Positions 37,786 through 46,588 of a DNA stretch of 64,000 nucleotides are shown here, piece by piece. How positions within the stretch are numbered: the stretch's first letter is position 1; the number at the start of each line of letters is the position of its first letter. The DNA comes from Stutzerimonas stutzeri KOS6 (lineage in GTDB: Bacteria > Pseudomonadota > Gammaproteobacteria > Pseudomonadales > Pseudomonadaceae): NCBI RefSeq assembly GCF_000307775.2, contig NZ_KK020676.1, positions 796,458 through 860,457 on the forward strand. Reading direction: 5' to 3'. The notes below the pieces were generated by a model, which was not told the DNA's origin, made no database searches, and saw nothing but the letters and a program-made list of their open reading frames with translations. The translations under genes and the position numbers were made by a program.

Positions 37786-37861
37786 GCCCAGGTAGCTCAG
37801 TCGGTAGAGCAGGGGATTGAAAATCCCCGTGTCGGCGGTTCGATTCCGTCCCTGGGCACCA
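37786..37861 (+). tRNA. tRNA-Phe (GAA)
   Basis: 76-nt cloverleaf with CCA encoded. Acceptor stem GCCCAGG/CCTGGGC, D-arm with GCTCAGTCGGTAGAGC, anticodon stem GGGGATTGAAAATCCCC with GAA, T-arm GGTTCGATTCC. Discriminator A at 37858. No 3'-end copy of the tRNA is seen elsewhere in the window, so there is no integrated element using it here. Confidence 0.98.
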
Positions 37862-37906
37862 CCTTTCGTTTTCAGGTGGTGTCAGCATCACCCGAAAGCC
37901 CACAAG

Positions 37907-37932
37907 AAGCCCGCCCAGTGCGGGCTTTTTTT
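37907..37932 (+). terminator. Intrinsic terminator after tRNA-Phe
   Basis: AAGCCCGC (37907-37914) and GCGGGCTT (37920-37927), a perfect 8-bp stem with a 5-nt loop, followed by a T-run that reaches TTTTTTTGTTTTC. Confidence 0.88.
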
Positions 37933-38287
37933 GTTTTCTGCACTTCCCTGGCCTTCCCTTGTACGTCCTGACTTTTAGGGCCAAGCTTTGGGCACGCCGG
38001 TTCGGTTGGCTCATGCGTTGCGAGGTTTCATATGCCACGCGGAGCCAAATCGTGACCGAGCGTGCACAAAAGTAGCCAACCCGGAGGACAGCGCTGACTA
38101 GCTGACGGCTCACCAAGGGCGCCAGTGCATGCCGGGTGTCTCCCCCTGGGATGTCTCGAGTCCGATCTTCAGCACCACCCAGGGCGCCCGGTATCGGCGC
38201 TGCCGCTGCCGCTCTTGCGGTGACACCAACTTGCGGGAGCCACAGTGCGCATCTCGCCCAACCTCCAACCAGAGGCCAGACCGACCT
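37933..38287. other. Region between tRNA-Phe terminator and betT, no gene seen
   Basis: 355 bp with GC-rich, non-coding character. I see no supported ORF (the frame open from 38129 only extends betT without similarity), no integrase remnant and no BetI-like operator. A betT promoter and leader should lie here. Confidence 0.6.
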
Positions 38288-40345
38288 ATGGAAGCCGACA
38301 AGAAGCTCCCCAAAGCCATCATCCTCTTCCCCGTCTTCATTCCCGCAGTAGTCGTGACCCTGCTGCTGGTGATCGGCACGATCAGCAACCCAACGCTGGC
38401 CGGTGAAGTCTTCAGCTCGACGCTGTCCTTCATCACGACCAACTTCGGCTGGTTCTACATGCTCTCGGTGGCGTTCTTCCTGGTGTTCATCGTCGGCATC
38501 GCAATGACGCCATGGGGCAACATCAAGCTGGGGCCGGATCATGCCGAGCCGCAATACAGCTTCCCGGCCTGGTTCGCCATGCTGTTTTCCGCTGGCTACG
38601 GCATTGCGCTGCTGTTCTTCGGCGTCGCTGAACCTGTGTTGCACTACGCATCGCCGCCAGCCGGCGCTGCCGAGACCGTCGACGCGGCGAAGCAGGCCAT
38701 GCAGATCGCCTTCTTTCACTGGGGCTTCCATATCTGGGCGATCTATGGGCTGACCGGCCTGGTACTGGCGTATTTCTCGTTCCGCCACGGCCTGCCGCTG
38801 TCCATGCGCTCGGCGCTCTATCCGATCATTGGTGAGCGCATCTATGGGCCGATCGGCCATGTCGTGGACGTCTTCGCGATTCTCGGCACGCTGTTCGGCA
38901 TCGCCACCACGCTCGGTTTGTCGGTCACCCAGATCAACGCGGGGATCAATTATCTCTGGCCATCGATCCCGATCAGCATCGACGTGCAGATCATCGCCAT
39001 CGCGATCATCACCGGCCTGGCGATCTGCTCGGTGGTTGCGGGCCTGGACAAGGGCGTGAAGAACCTTTCGCTGCTGAACATGATCCTGGCGATCGGCCTG
39101 ATGCTCTTCGTGTTTCTGGTCGGGCCGAGCATCTTCATTCTCGAAACCTTCCTGCAGAACACCGGTAGCTACCTGAACAACATCATCGAGCGCACCTTCA
39201 ACCTGCAGGCCTACAGCCGCAGCGACTGGATCGGCAACTGGACGCTGTTCATCTTCGGCTGGACCATCGCCTGGTCGCCCTTCGTCGGGCTGTTCATCGC
39301 CAAGATCAGCCGTGGCCGAACCATCCGTCAATTCGTCTTCGGCGTGATGTTCGTGCCGACCATTTTCACCTTTCTCTGGTTCTCGGTGTTCGGCGATACC
39401 GCGCTGCACATGATCATGGTCGAAGGCTATACCTCGCTGATCGGCGACGTGCAGGCGGACAACGCCATCGCCCTGTTCAAGCTGTTCGAACTGCTGCCGA
39501 TGACGTCCATCGCCTCGTTCCTGGCGGTGGTGCTGATCATCACCTTCTTCGTCACCTCGTCGGACTCCGGCTCTCTGGTCATCGACTCGCTTGCTGCTGG
39601 TGGCGCGATGCATACACCAGTGTGGCAGCGGGTGTTCTGGGCCAGCACCGAGGGCGTGGTGGCGGCAGCCCTGCTGCTGGCCGGCGGGCTCAGTGCCCTG
39701 CAGACCATGACCATCGCCAGCGCCCTGCCATTCGCGATCATCATGATGATCGCCGCGCTGGGCATGTGGCGCGCACTGGTGATCGAAGGCCACCACGAAA
39801 CCAGTCTGCAAAGCCACATGCAGGGCAGCCGGCTGGCGAGCAATGCCGGCCCCGGACTGTGGAAGAAGCGCCTGGCGGGGATGGTCAGCTTCCCCAGCCG
39901 GGAAGAGGTCGACGGCTTCATGAACACCACGGTACTGAAAGCCATGCGCCGCGTGCAGCGCGAGCTCAGTGGCCAGGAATGGGCTGCCGAAGTGCATACC
40001 GATGAGGCCCACTCGCGGCTTTACCTCGAAGTCATCAAGGATGATCAGGTCGATTTCATTTACGAGATCCGGGCGGTCGGTTACGCCATGCCGGCGTTCG
40101 CCCTGGCCGAAGGGCCGGAGGCGGACGAGCAGTACTACCGTGCAGAAGTCTTCCTGCGCCGCGGCGGTCAGCATTACGACATCTACGGCTACGACCAGGC
40201 CGACATCATCAGCGACATCCTCGATCAGTTCGAGAAGTACCTGCACTTCCTGCACATCTCCCCCGGCAGCCTGCCCTGGAAGATGGAGGAGCATGACGAG
40301 ATGCTCGGTAACGAACCCGAGGCGCCGAAGGACGCACCGCAATAG
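38288..40345 (+). CDS. betT: BCCT family choline transporter BetT
   Basis: Proton-coupled choline transporter of the BCCT family. The 685 residues have about 12 membrane helices (MEADKKLPKAIILFPVFIP start), the family block FSAGYGIALLFFGVAEPVLHY, and SSDSGSLVIDSLAAGG near residue 425. A long cytosolic C-terminal domain (about 520-685) ends with HYDIYGYDQADIISDIL and FEKYLHFLHIS. This extension, as in E. coli BetT and P. aeruginosa BetT1, sets it apart from shorter betaine carriers. The ATG at 38288 is preferred. No bet biosynthetic genes are adjacent. A strong hairpin terminator follows. Confidence 0.92.
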   Translation: MEADKKLPKAIILFPVFIPAVVVTLLLVIGTISNPTLAGEVFSSTLSFITTNFGWFYMLSVAFFLVFIVGIAMTPWGNIKLGPDHAEPQYSFPAWFAMLFSAGYGIALLFFGVAEPVLHYASPPAGAAETVDAAKQAMQIAFFHWGFHIWAIYGLTGLVLAYFSFRHGLPLSMRSALYPIIGERIYGPIGHVVDVFAILGTLFGIATTLGLSVTQINAGINYLWPSIPISIDVQIIAIAIITGLAICSVVAGLDKGVKNLSLLNMILAIGLMLFVFLVGPSIFILETFLQNTGSYLNNIIERTFNLQAYSRSDWIGNWTLFIFGWTIAWSPFVGLFIAKISRGRTIRQFVFGVMFVPTIFTFLWFSVFGDTALHMIMVEGYTSLIGDVQADNAIALFKLFELLPMTSIASFLAVVLIITFFVTSSDSGSLVIDSLAAGGAMHTPVWQRVFWASTEGVVAAALLLAGGLSALQTMTIASALPFAIIMMIAALGMWRALVIEGHHETSLQSHMQGSRLASNAGPGLWKKRLAGMVSFPSREEVDGFMNTTVLKAMRRVQRELSGQEWAAEVHTDEAHSRLYLEVIKDDQVDFIYEIRAVGYAMPAFALAEGPEADEQYYRAEVFLRRGGQHYDIYGYDQADIISDILDQFEKYLHFLHISPGSLPWKMEEHDEMLGNEPEAPKDAPQ

Positions 40346-40381
40346 CGCTACGCCGCGGCTGTCGGCATGGCAGACGCGGCG

Positions 40382-40426
40382 AAGCCGCCAGCCAAATGTC
40401 GCCGTTGCCGACATTTGGCGGCTTTT
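40382..40426 (+). terminator. Terminator after betT
   Basis: CCAAATGTCG/CGACATTTGG forms a perfect 10-bp stem, extended by AGCCG/CGGCT with a small bulge and followed by TTTT. Alternatively the GCCGCCA/TGGCGGC arms pair. It ends the betT transcript. Confidence 0.75.
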
Positions 40427-40586
40427 AGGTGCGCACAGGCCGATCAGTTCGGCCTTATCCAAGCTTGGCGCTTGCTCCGGTGCATGCTAGGTTTGCGCCT
40501 CGCCAGGATGGCGAGCCGTTCGCCTGGAGTGCACCAACAGATATCTGGACCACGGCGATGTTCGCCGGTCCACAAGAGGACCCCTC

Positions 40587-41360
40587 ATGGCCGAGGCCAT
40601 CCCTGCTCTGGAAATCCGCAACCTGCACAAGCGCTACGGCGACCTGGAAGTTCTCAAAGGCATTTCGCTGACCGCTCGAGACGGCGATGTGATTTCCATC
40701 CTCGGCTCTTCAGGTTCAGGCAAATCCACGTTCCTGCGCTGCATCAACCTGCTGGAAAACCCCAACGAGGGCGAGATTCTGGTGGCTGGCGAGCAGCTCT
40801 TGCTCAAGCGCGACAAGCAGGGCGACCTGATCGCCGCCGACGGCAAGCAGCTCAACCGGATTCGCAGCGAGCTGGGCTTCGTGTTCCAGAACTTCAACCT
40901 CTGGCCGCACATGACCATCCTCGACAACATCATCGAGGCGCCGCGCCGGGTGCTAGGCCAGAGCAAGGCCGAGGCCACCGATGTCGCCGAAGCGCTGCTG
41001 GCCAAGGTGGGCATCGCCGACAAGCGCCACGTCTACCCCAATCAGCTTTCCGGTGGCCAGCAGCAGCGCGCGGCGATCGCCCGCACACTGGCGATGCAGC
41101 CCAAGGTAATCCTGTTCGACGAGCCCACCTCGGCGCTGGACCCGGAAATGGTACAAGAAGTGCTTGCAGTGATCCGGTCGCTCGCCGAGGAAGGCCGCAC
41201 CATGCTGCTCGTCACCCATGAGATGAATTTCGCCAAGCAGGTATCCAGCGAAGTGGTTTTCCTCCACCAGGGCCTGGTCGAGGAACAAGGAACGCCCGAG
41301 CAGGTATTTGACAATCCTCAATCGGCGCGCTGTAAACAATTCATGTCCAGCCATCGCTAA
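40587..41360 (+). CDS. Basic amino-acid ABC transporter ATP-binding protein (HisP type)
   Basis: ATPase of a polar amino-acid importer. The 257 residues contain Walker [10 protein letters not shown] near 40-48, signature [16 protein letters not shown], Walker [15 protein letters not shown] and switch His in [10 protein letters not shown]. The insert [20 protein letters not shown] is typical of HisP/ArtP/AotP proteins. GAGGACCCCTC precedes the ATG at 40587. First of four genes (ATPase, binding protein, two permeases), matching the PA5152-PA5155 group. The 241-bp gap after betT carries its promoter. Confidence 0.94.
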   Translation: MAEAIPALEIRNLHKRYGDLEVLKGISLTARDGDVISILGSSGSGKSTFLRCINLLENPNEGEILVAGEQLLLKRDKQGDLIAADGKQLNRIRSELGFVFQNFNLWPHMTILDNIIEAPRRVLGQSKAEATDVAEALLAKVGIADKRHVYPNQLSGGQQQRAAIARTLAMQPKVILFDEPTSALDPEMVQEVLAVIRSLAEEGRTMLLVTHEMNFAKQVSSEVVFLHQGLVEEQGTPEQVFDNPQSARCKQFMSSHR

Positions 41361-41374
41361 TGGAGCAACACCGC

Positions 41375-42130
41375 ATGAAGAGCTATAAGAAGATCCTGCT
41401 GACAGCCGCTGCATCCCTGATCATCGGCACCCAGGCATTTGCCGCGGATAAACTGCGGATCGGTACCGAAGGCGCCTACCCGCCCTTCAACCTGATCGAT
41501 GCCAGCGGCAAGGTGGTCGGCTTCGACCTGGATATCGCCCACGCCCTGTGCGCCAAGATGAAAGTGGAGTGTGAAGTGGTCACCTCCGACTGGGACGGCA
41601 TCATTCCGGCCCTGAACGCCGGCAAGTTCGATTTCCTGGCCGCCTCCATGTCGGTCACCGAAGAGCGCAAGAACGCCGTCGACTTCACCGATCACTACTA
41701 CACCAACAAGCTGCAGTTCGTAGCGCCCAAGTCCGGTGACTTCAAGACCGACAAGGACTACCTGGACGGCAAGGTGATCGGCGCCCAGCGCGCGACCATC
41801 GCCGGCACCTGGCTGGAAGACAACCTGGACGGCGTGGTCGACATCAAGCTCTACGACACTCAGGAAAATGCTTACCTGGATCTGGCTGCCGGTCGTGTCG
41901 ATGGCATCCTCGCCGACACCTTCGTACAGTGGGAATGGCTCAAGAGCGACGCCGGCAAGGACTTCGAGTTCAAGGGCGAGCCGGTCTTCGATGACGACAA
42001 GATCGCCATCGCCGTACGCAAGGGCAACGATGAGCTGCGCGAGAAGCTGAACAAGGCGCTGGCCGACATCGTCGCCGACGGCACCTACAAGCAGATCAAC
42101 GACAAGTATTTCCCGTTCAGCATTTACTGA
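41375..42130 (+). CDS. Basic amino-acid ABC transporter binding protein (HisJ/ArgT type)
   Basis: Periplasmic binding protein for lysine, arginine, ornithine or histidine-type ligands. The 251 residues have a signal peptide (about 1-23, ending AFAAD), then KLRIGTEGAYPPFNLIDASGKVVGFDLDIAHALC and SDWDGIIPALNAGKFDFLAASMSVTEER, the standard family 3 fold. GGAG lies 9 nt before the ATG at 41375, so that start is preferred over an upstream ATG at 41360. Ligand cannot be fixed by eye. Confidence 0.94.
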   Translation: MKSYKKILLTAAASLIIGTQAFAADKLRIGTEGAYPPFNLIDASGKVVGFDLDIAHALCAKMKVECEVVTSDWDGIIPALNAGKFDFLAASMSVTEERKNAVDFTDHYYTNKLQFVAPKSGDFKTDKDYLDGKVIGAQRATIAGTWLEDNLDGVVDIKLYDTQENAYLDLAAGRVDGILADTFVQWEWLKSDAGKDFEFKGEPVFDDDKIAIAVRKGNDELREKLNKALADIVADGTYKQINDKYFPFSIY

Positions 42131-42140
42131 TCCAACCGAG

Positions 42141-42181
42141 CCGAAGCCCGGTCGCCTGAACACTGGCCGACCGGGCTTCGG
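42141..42181. terminator. Strong hairpin between binding-protein and permease genes
   Basis: CCGAAGCCCGGTCG (42141-42154) and CGACCGGGCTTCGG (42168-42181), a perfect 14-bp stem. Only a few T residues follow, so it may stabilise the binding-protein mRNA or partly terminate, giving more binding protein than permease. Confidence 0.65.
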
Positions 42182-42194
42182 TGCTTGAGCTCCT

Positions 42195-42890
42195 ATGATT
42201 CCTGACCTTCACGGATTCGGTCCGGCGCTGCTCGCCGGTACCTGGATGACCATCCAACTGGCTCTCGCGTCGCTGGCGCTGGGGCTGGTACTCGGGCTGC
42301 TCGGCGCCCTTGCCAAAACCTCACCCTACAGCGCCCTGCGCTGGGTGGGCGGCACCTATTCGACCATCGTGCGCGGCGTTCCCGAACTGCTCTGGGTACT
42401 GCTGATCTACTTCGGCACCATCAGCCTGATTCGCGGCATCGGCGAACTGTTCGGCATCGAGAACCTGGCCCTGAGCCCGTTCGCCGCCGGCACCATCGCC
42501 CTCGGCCTGTGCTTCGGTGCCTATGCCACCGAAGTATTCCGCGGTGCGCTGCTGGCCATTCCCAAGGGCCACCGCGAGGCCGGCCTGGCGCTGGGGCTGG
42601 GCAAACGGCGGATCTTCACGCGCTTGATCCTGCCGCAAATGTGGCGCCTGGCCCTGCCCGGCCTGGGCAACCTGTTCATGATCCTGATGAAAGACACCGC
42701 ACTGGTTTCGGTGATCGGTCTGGAGGAGATCATGCGCCGCTCGCAGATCGCGGTAACCGCCAGCAAGGAGCCCTTCACCTTCTTCCTGGTGGCGGCCTTC
42801 ATCTACCTGTGCCTGACCATCGTCGCGATGATCGGCATGCACTTCCTCGAAAAACGTGCCGGACGCGGCTTCGTGCGGAGCGCAGCATGA
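42195..42890 (+). CDS. Basic amino-acid ABC transporter permease 1
   Basis: Inner-membrane permease of 231 residues, HisQ type, with five hydrophobic helices. The conserved EAA loop is HREAGLALGLGKRRIFTRLILPQ, the site of ATPase contact. Its stop overlaps the second permease start (ATGA), so the two permeases are made together. Function assigned from family and cluster. Confidence 0.93.
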   Translation: MIPDLHGFGPALLAGTWMTIQLALASLALGLVLGLLGALAKTSPYSALRWVGGTYSTIVRGVPELLWVLLIYFGTISLIRGIGELFGIENLALSPFAAGTIALGLCFGAYATEVFRGALLAIPKGHREAGLALGLGKRRIFTRLILPQMWRLALPGLGNLFMILMKDTALVSVIGLEEIMRRSQIAVTASKEPFTFFLVAAFIYLCLTIVAMIGMHFLEKRAGRGFVRSAA

Positions 42891-43576
42891 CCTGGGAAAT
42901 CTTCATCAAGTGGCTGCCTAGCTTCATCGAAGGCGCCTGGCTGACCCTGCAACTGGTCGGCGTATCGGTCGTCGCCGGGCTGATCCTCGCCGTACCGCTG
43001 GGTATCGCCCGTTCCTCCCGGCTGCTGGCGGTGCGCGCACTGCCCTATGGCTACATCTTCTTCTTCCGTGGCACGCCGCTGCTGGTCCAGCTGTTCCTCG
43101 TCTACTACGGCATGGCGCAGTTCGATGTCGTGCGCCAGAGCGCGCTCTGGCCCTTTCTGCGCGATCCCTACTGGTGCGCGATCATCACCATGACACTGCA
43201 TACCGCCGCCTACATCGCCGAGATCATCCGCGGCGCGATCCAGAACGTGCCTCATGGCGAGGTCGAAGCAGCCCGCGCGCTGGGCATGTCACGCGCCCAG
43301 GCGCTGCTGCACATCATCCTGCCGCGCGCCACGCGCATCGGCCTGCCGGCCTACAGCAACGAAGTGATCCTGATGCTCAAGGCCAGCGCCCTGGCCAGCA
43401 CCATCACGCTGCTGGAGCTGACCGGCATGGCACGCAAGATCGCCGCGCGCACCTACCTGCACGAGGAAATGTTCCTCACCGCCGGCCTGATCTACCTGCT
43501 GATCGCCTTCATCCTGATGCAGGGCTTCAAGCTGCTGGAGCGCTGGCTGCGGGTCGACGCCTGCCAGGGCCGCTGA
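42887..43576 (+). CDS. Basic amino-acid ABC transporter permease 2
   Basis: HisM-type permease of 229 residues, with five hydrophobic helices, FFFRGTPLLVQLFLVYYG and the EAA loop EVEAARALGMSRAQALLHIILP. The ATG at 42887 overlaps the permease 1 stop. It ends the operon; palindromic repeats at 43588-43675 follow. Confidence 0.93.
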   Translation: MTWEIFIKWLPSFIEGAWLTLQLVGVSVVAGLILAVPLGIARSSRLLAVRALPYGYIFFFRGTPLLVQLFLVYYGMAQFDVVRQSALWPFLRDPYWCAIITMTLHTAAYIAEIIRGAIQNVPHGEVEAARALGMSRAQALLHIILPRATRIGLPAYSNEVILMLKASALASTITLLELTGMARKIAARTYLHEEMFLTAGLIYLLIAFILMQGFKLLERWLRVDACQGR

Positions 43577-43587
43577 GCGCATGACCT

Positions 43588-43675
43588 GTAGGGTGGATCA
43601 CGCTTCACCGATCCACCGGGTGGCGCCCCACCGAACGGAGCCACGGTGGATGTTAAGAAACGACATCCACCCTAC
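43588..43675. repeat. Complete 88-bp palindromic element with 11-bp terminal repeats
   Basis: GTAGGGTGGAT (43588-43598) and ATCCACCCTAC (43665-43675) are the inverted ends. Inside are a GGTGGAT-CACGCTTCACCG-ATCCACC hairpin on the left and a GGTGGATGT-ACATCCACC hairpin with an A-rich loop on the right. Best-preserved full copy in the window; it lies between the amino-acid transporter and the mutarotase genes. Confidence 0.88.
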
Positions 43676-43746
43676 CTGGGCGGCGGATGAAATCCCGCCT
43701 TGCGACCGTTGTCAGACGAACGCCCATTCACACTACGGGATCGCCC

Positions 43747-44649
43747 ATGTCACTCGACATCCAACGCATCGAAATGGACCAGCTCGTGTGCTGGCAAGTC
43801 CGCCGCGGTGAGGACGAACTGCTGATCGCCGAACAGGGCGCGCAGATCCTCAGCTATCGCCAGGGCGACGCGCCGCCGATCATCTGGCTCAGCGAAGAGG
43901 CCGCCTTTCAGCAGGGCCAGTCGGTACGCGGCGGCATGCCGATCTGCTGGCCCTGGTTCGGCGACCTGGCGCGCAACCCGCAGCCGGTGCAGGCCAGCTA
44001 CCAAGGCGAGCAGCCAGCGCCCTTCCATGGCCTGGTGCGTGCGCTGCCCTGGCAGTTGCGCGAACAACGCAGCGATGGCGGCGCTGCGATTCTCGAATTT
44101 CACTGCCCGCAGGCGCTCGGCGCATTGCCGGGCTGGCCGCACCGGGTCGAGCTGAGGTTGCAGATCCGCCTGGCCGACGAACTGGAGCTCAGCCTCACCA
44201 GCAGCAACGTTGGTGACCAGTCCGTCTGCATCAGCCAGGCGCTGCACAGCTACTTCGCCGTCAGCGACATCCAGCAGGTGCGCGTGGAAGGCCTGGCCGG
44301 TTGCCCCTACGTCGACACGCTGCAGAACTGGGAAGAGCACCGGCAGGACGGCGATCTGCAGTTCAGCGGCGAGACCGACCGCATCTACCAGCGGCTGCCT
44401 GCCACCCTTGCGATCGTCGATCCGGCCTGGAAACGTCGCATCCAGCTCACGACCAATGGCTCGACTTCCGCCGTGCTGTGGAACCCGTGGATCGACAAGG
44501 CGCAACGCTTGTCCAGCTTCGCCGATGATGCCTGGCAACGGATGCTGTGCATCGAAACGGCGAACGTGATGAGCGATGTGCTGGTGCTCCAGCCTGGCCA
44601 GCGCCATTCGCTCGGAGTAGCCATAAAGGCAAGTTGCACCGATCTATAA
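43747..44649 (+). CDS. D-hexose-6-phosphate mutarotase (YeaD type)
   Basis: Aldose-1-epimerase-fold protein of 300 residues that probably interconverts anomers of glucose-6-phosphate. Family marks are GAQILSYRQGDAPPIIWLSE, RGGMPICWPWFG, PFHGLVRALPW (catalytic His), SQALHSYFAVSDI and the C-terminal IETANV (catalytic Glu region). The ATG at 43747 is chosen from the family start MSLDIQRIEMDQL; upstream bases lie beside the repeat. Stands alone. A perfect 16-bp inverted repeat follows about 30 bp after its stop. Confidence 0.92.
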   Translation: MSLDIQRIEMDQLVCWQVRRGEDELLIAEQGAQILSYRQGDAPPIIWLSEEAAFQQGQSVRGGMPICWPWFGDLARNPQPVQASYQGEQPAPFHGLVRALPWQLREQRSDGGAAILEFHCPQALGALPGWPHRVELRLQIRLADELELSLTSSNVGDQSVCISQALHSYFAVSDIQQVRVEGLAGCPYVDTLQNWEEHRQDGDLQFSGETDRIYQRLPATLAIVDPAWKRRIQLTTNGSTSAVLWNPWIDKAQRLSSFADDAWQRMLCIETANVMSDVLVLQPGQRHSLGVAIKASCTDL

Positions 44650-44679
44650 CATTTTCCAAAGCTATTCTGTGACTCGATA

Positions 44680-44717
44680 GCTATTTGCATGTAAGTACTT
44701 TCTTACATGCAAATAGC
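44680..44717. terminator. Perfect 16-bp inverted repeat after the mutarotase gene
   Basis: GCTATTTGCATGTAAG and CTTACATGCAAATAGC with a 6-nt spacer. The stem is AT-rich, unlike usual terminators here, and no U-tract follows on either strand. It may be a bidirectional stop, or a palindrome for a DNA-binding protein. Confidence 0.5.
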
Positions 44718-44892
44718 GCAAAACCACATAGTTTCAACTGCCTGCCTACCAGGCATTGGCCATATAATTTGAATTGGTTCCGCAGTCAGTTGGTTAATAT
44801 CTCTCGCTGTAACAGAGATCACACTTCTCGCCTTGAAGGGCGACCAGCCCACGTCTAGGATGCCCATCCCATAAAGGCCCTGTGCAATTTGT

Positions 44893-44969
44893 TGCGCAGG
44901 CGCGGTGCGCAAGAACTTGCGCACCCACTTCTCGGAAACATGCCTCTTGAAAAAAGGGAAGCATGTTTC
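44893..44969 (+). promoter_or_regulatory. Dyad-rich leader upstream of tssA
   Basis: TGCGCA occurs three times (44893, 44906, 44918) at 13- and 12-bp steps; the last two lie within a perfect 22-bp palindrome (44904-44925, GGTGCGCAAG-aa-CTTGCGCACC). It is followed by a 9-bp hairpin GAAACATGC/GCATGTTTC (44935-44969) with GGGA in its side. Several GGA motifs follow before the tssA ATG. Operator and RsmA-type control are both possible. The rest of 44718-45008 shows no supported gene. Confidence 0.5.
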
Positions 44970-45008
44970 AAAGTTCACGGATCGAACTTGAGCGTCACGG
45001 AAGACCCA

Positions 45009-46571
45009 ATGCACGCCAGCGCACTCAGCAAGCATTATCTGGAACTTGCCAGAAAGCCGGTCAATGACAGCAATTTCGCTGGCGACGATATTCGCTACAG
45101 CAGTGAATTCGAATTACTGGAGGCCGAACTGGCCAAGGCCGGAGCGCTGCACCAGACCACCGGCATCGACTGGCAGAAGGTCCGCGAAGGCAGCGAGATG
45201 CTGCTCGCCTCGCTATCCAAGGACCTGCGCGCCGCCGCCTGGCTGACCTGGAGCCTGTTCCAGCGCGAGTCCTTCGCCGGTCTGCAAGCTGGCCTCAGCG
45301 TCCTGCAGTACCTGTGCAGCAATCACTGGGCCGAACTGCACCCACGCAAGCCACGCACCCGCGCCGCCGCGATCAACTGGCTGCTGCCGCGCCTGGAGCA
45401 GACCTTTTCCGAAGACGTGCCGGTCGGCGAGCAGCTGCCGCTGTTCCGCAGCCTGGCCGAGCAGTTGCACGCGCTGGAGCAATGCCTGTCCGCCCATCTG
45501 GGCGAAGACGCGCCTTTGCTGCTGCCGCTGTGCCGCCAGCTCGACGGCATGGTCAAACGCGCCAGCCAGGGGCAAGCGCAGCCCGGACCGGTGGGCGCGG
45601 CCATTGCCCAGGTCAGGCAGGTCGCCAGCCAGGTCTTCGCCCCCGGCTCGCCGGTCGAGAATGACAAGGAAGCGCTCAAGGCCGTGCGCAGCCTGCAGGA
45701 ACAGGCGCGCCCGCTGACGGCCTGGTGGCTCAGGCAGCGCACCAGCGACCTGCGCCCTCTGCGCCTGTCGCGCACCCTGCTGTGGCTCAGCATCGACAGC
45801 CTGCCGGAGCACAACGGCGAGCAGATCACCGCCTTGCGTGGGATACCTGCCGACAAGCTGGCCAGCTACCAAGAACGCTTCGCTCAGGGGCAGTACGCCG
45901 ACCTGTTGGTGGACCTGGAAAACAGCACTGTGCGCGCACCGTTCTGGCTGGACGGCCAGCGTTTGACCTGGGCGTGCCTGCAGGAACTGGACGCCGAGCA
46001 GGCCATGCGCGAGGTGGAGATCCAGCTCGCGCTGTTCCTGCAACGCGTACCGCGGCTGGAGGAGCTCTGCTTTCACGACGGCACGCCGTTCGCCGATGCC
46101 GAAACCCGCGCCTGGATCAGTGGCCAGGTCATGCCCCATGTGCAGCCGGCCACGGCCGCGAGACAGGATGAACCGCCTGCCGTCGGCAACGCGCAGCCGA
46201 GCTGGGAGCTCGCCCTGCAAGAGGCCGTGCCGCTATTGCGCAAAAATGGCCTCAAGCCTGCCGTGCAGCAGCTCAAACAGGGCCTGGCGCGCGCCCGGGG
46301 CGACCGCGAGCGCTTCTTCTGGCAGTTGAGCCTCGCCCGCCTGTGCTACCAGGCCAGGAAATACGAGTTGGCCAAGACCCAGCTCGAAGCACTCGACCAG
46401 CAGCTCGAGGCCAGTGGCCTGGGCAGTTGGGAACCCGATCTCGCCCTCGAGGTACTGCGCCTGTTGCACAGCTGTTGCGAGCTGCTGCCGCAGAACCACG
46501 CCGTGCGTGAAAGCAAGGATGAGATTTACCGAAGGCTGTGCCACCTCGATCTCGAAGTGGTGCTGGATTAA
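45009..46571 (+). CDS. tssA: T6SS protein TssA
   Basis: Baseplate and sheath-assembly cap of the T6SS. The 520 residues have an ImpA N-terminal domain (about 20-150, SNFAGDDIRYSSEFELLEAELAKAG, DLRAAAWLTWSLF) and a C-terminal VasJ-like region (about 400-520, ALQEAVPLLRKNGLKPAVQQL, RFFWQLSLARLCYQARKYELA). The ATG at 45009 has GGAAG about 8 nt upstream and fits family starts; the longer frame from 44889 overlaps regulatory dyads. First gene of the T6SS operon; it ends 17 bp before tssB. Confidence 0.92.
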   Translation: MHASALSKHYLELARKPVNDSNFAGDDIRYSSEFELLEAELAKAGALHQTTGIDWQKVREGSEMLLASLSKDLRAAAWLTWSLFQRESFAGLQAGLSVLQYLCSNHWAELHPRKPRTRAAAINWLLPRLEQTFSEDVPVGEQLPLFRSLAEQLHALEQCLSAHLGEDAPLLLPLCRQLDGMVKRASQGQAQPGPVGAAIAQVRQVASQVFAPGSPVENDKEALKAVRSLQEQARPLTAWWLRQRTSDLRPLRLSRTLLWLSIDSLPEHNGEQITALRGIPADKLASYQERFAQGQYADLLVDLENSTVRAPFWLDGQRLTWACLQELDAEQAMREVEIQLALFLQRVPRLEELCFHDGTPFADAETRAWISGQVMPHVQPATAARQDEPPAVGNAQPSWELALQEAVPLLRKNGLKPAVQQLKQGLARARGDRERFFWQLSLARLCYQARKYELAKTQLEALDQQLEASGLGSWEPDLALEVLRLLHSCCELLPQNHAVRESKDEIYRRLCHLDLEVVLD

Positions 46572-46588
46572 TCGCAAAGGAGAACACC

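Noticed and set aside
37786..38287. tRNA-Phe considered as an integration site for a mobile element
   Set aside because: No integrase, no second copy of the tRNA 3' end and no change in composition after the gene.
37703..40462. Long minus-strand frame opposite betT that includes a CPGTESNRRHGDFQSPALP segment
   Set aside because: That segment is the well-known spurious translation across the tRNA gene region, and the rest is antisense to betT.
44760..44900. Sigma-54 promoter for tssA (CTGTGCAATTTGTTGC)
   Set aside because: The TTGC half fits but the invariant GG of the -24 box is missing (GT), so it is too weak to annotate.
44703..45035. 110-codon minus-strand frame in the gap before tssA
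   Set aside because: No recognised domain, no clear ribosome site, it overlaps the tssA start region and its stop lies within the 16-bp inverted repeat. It is probably chance.
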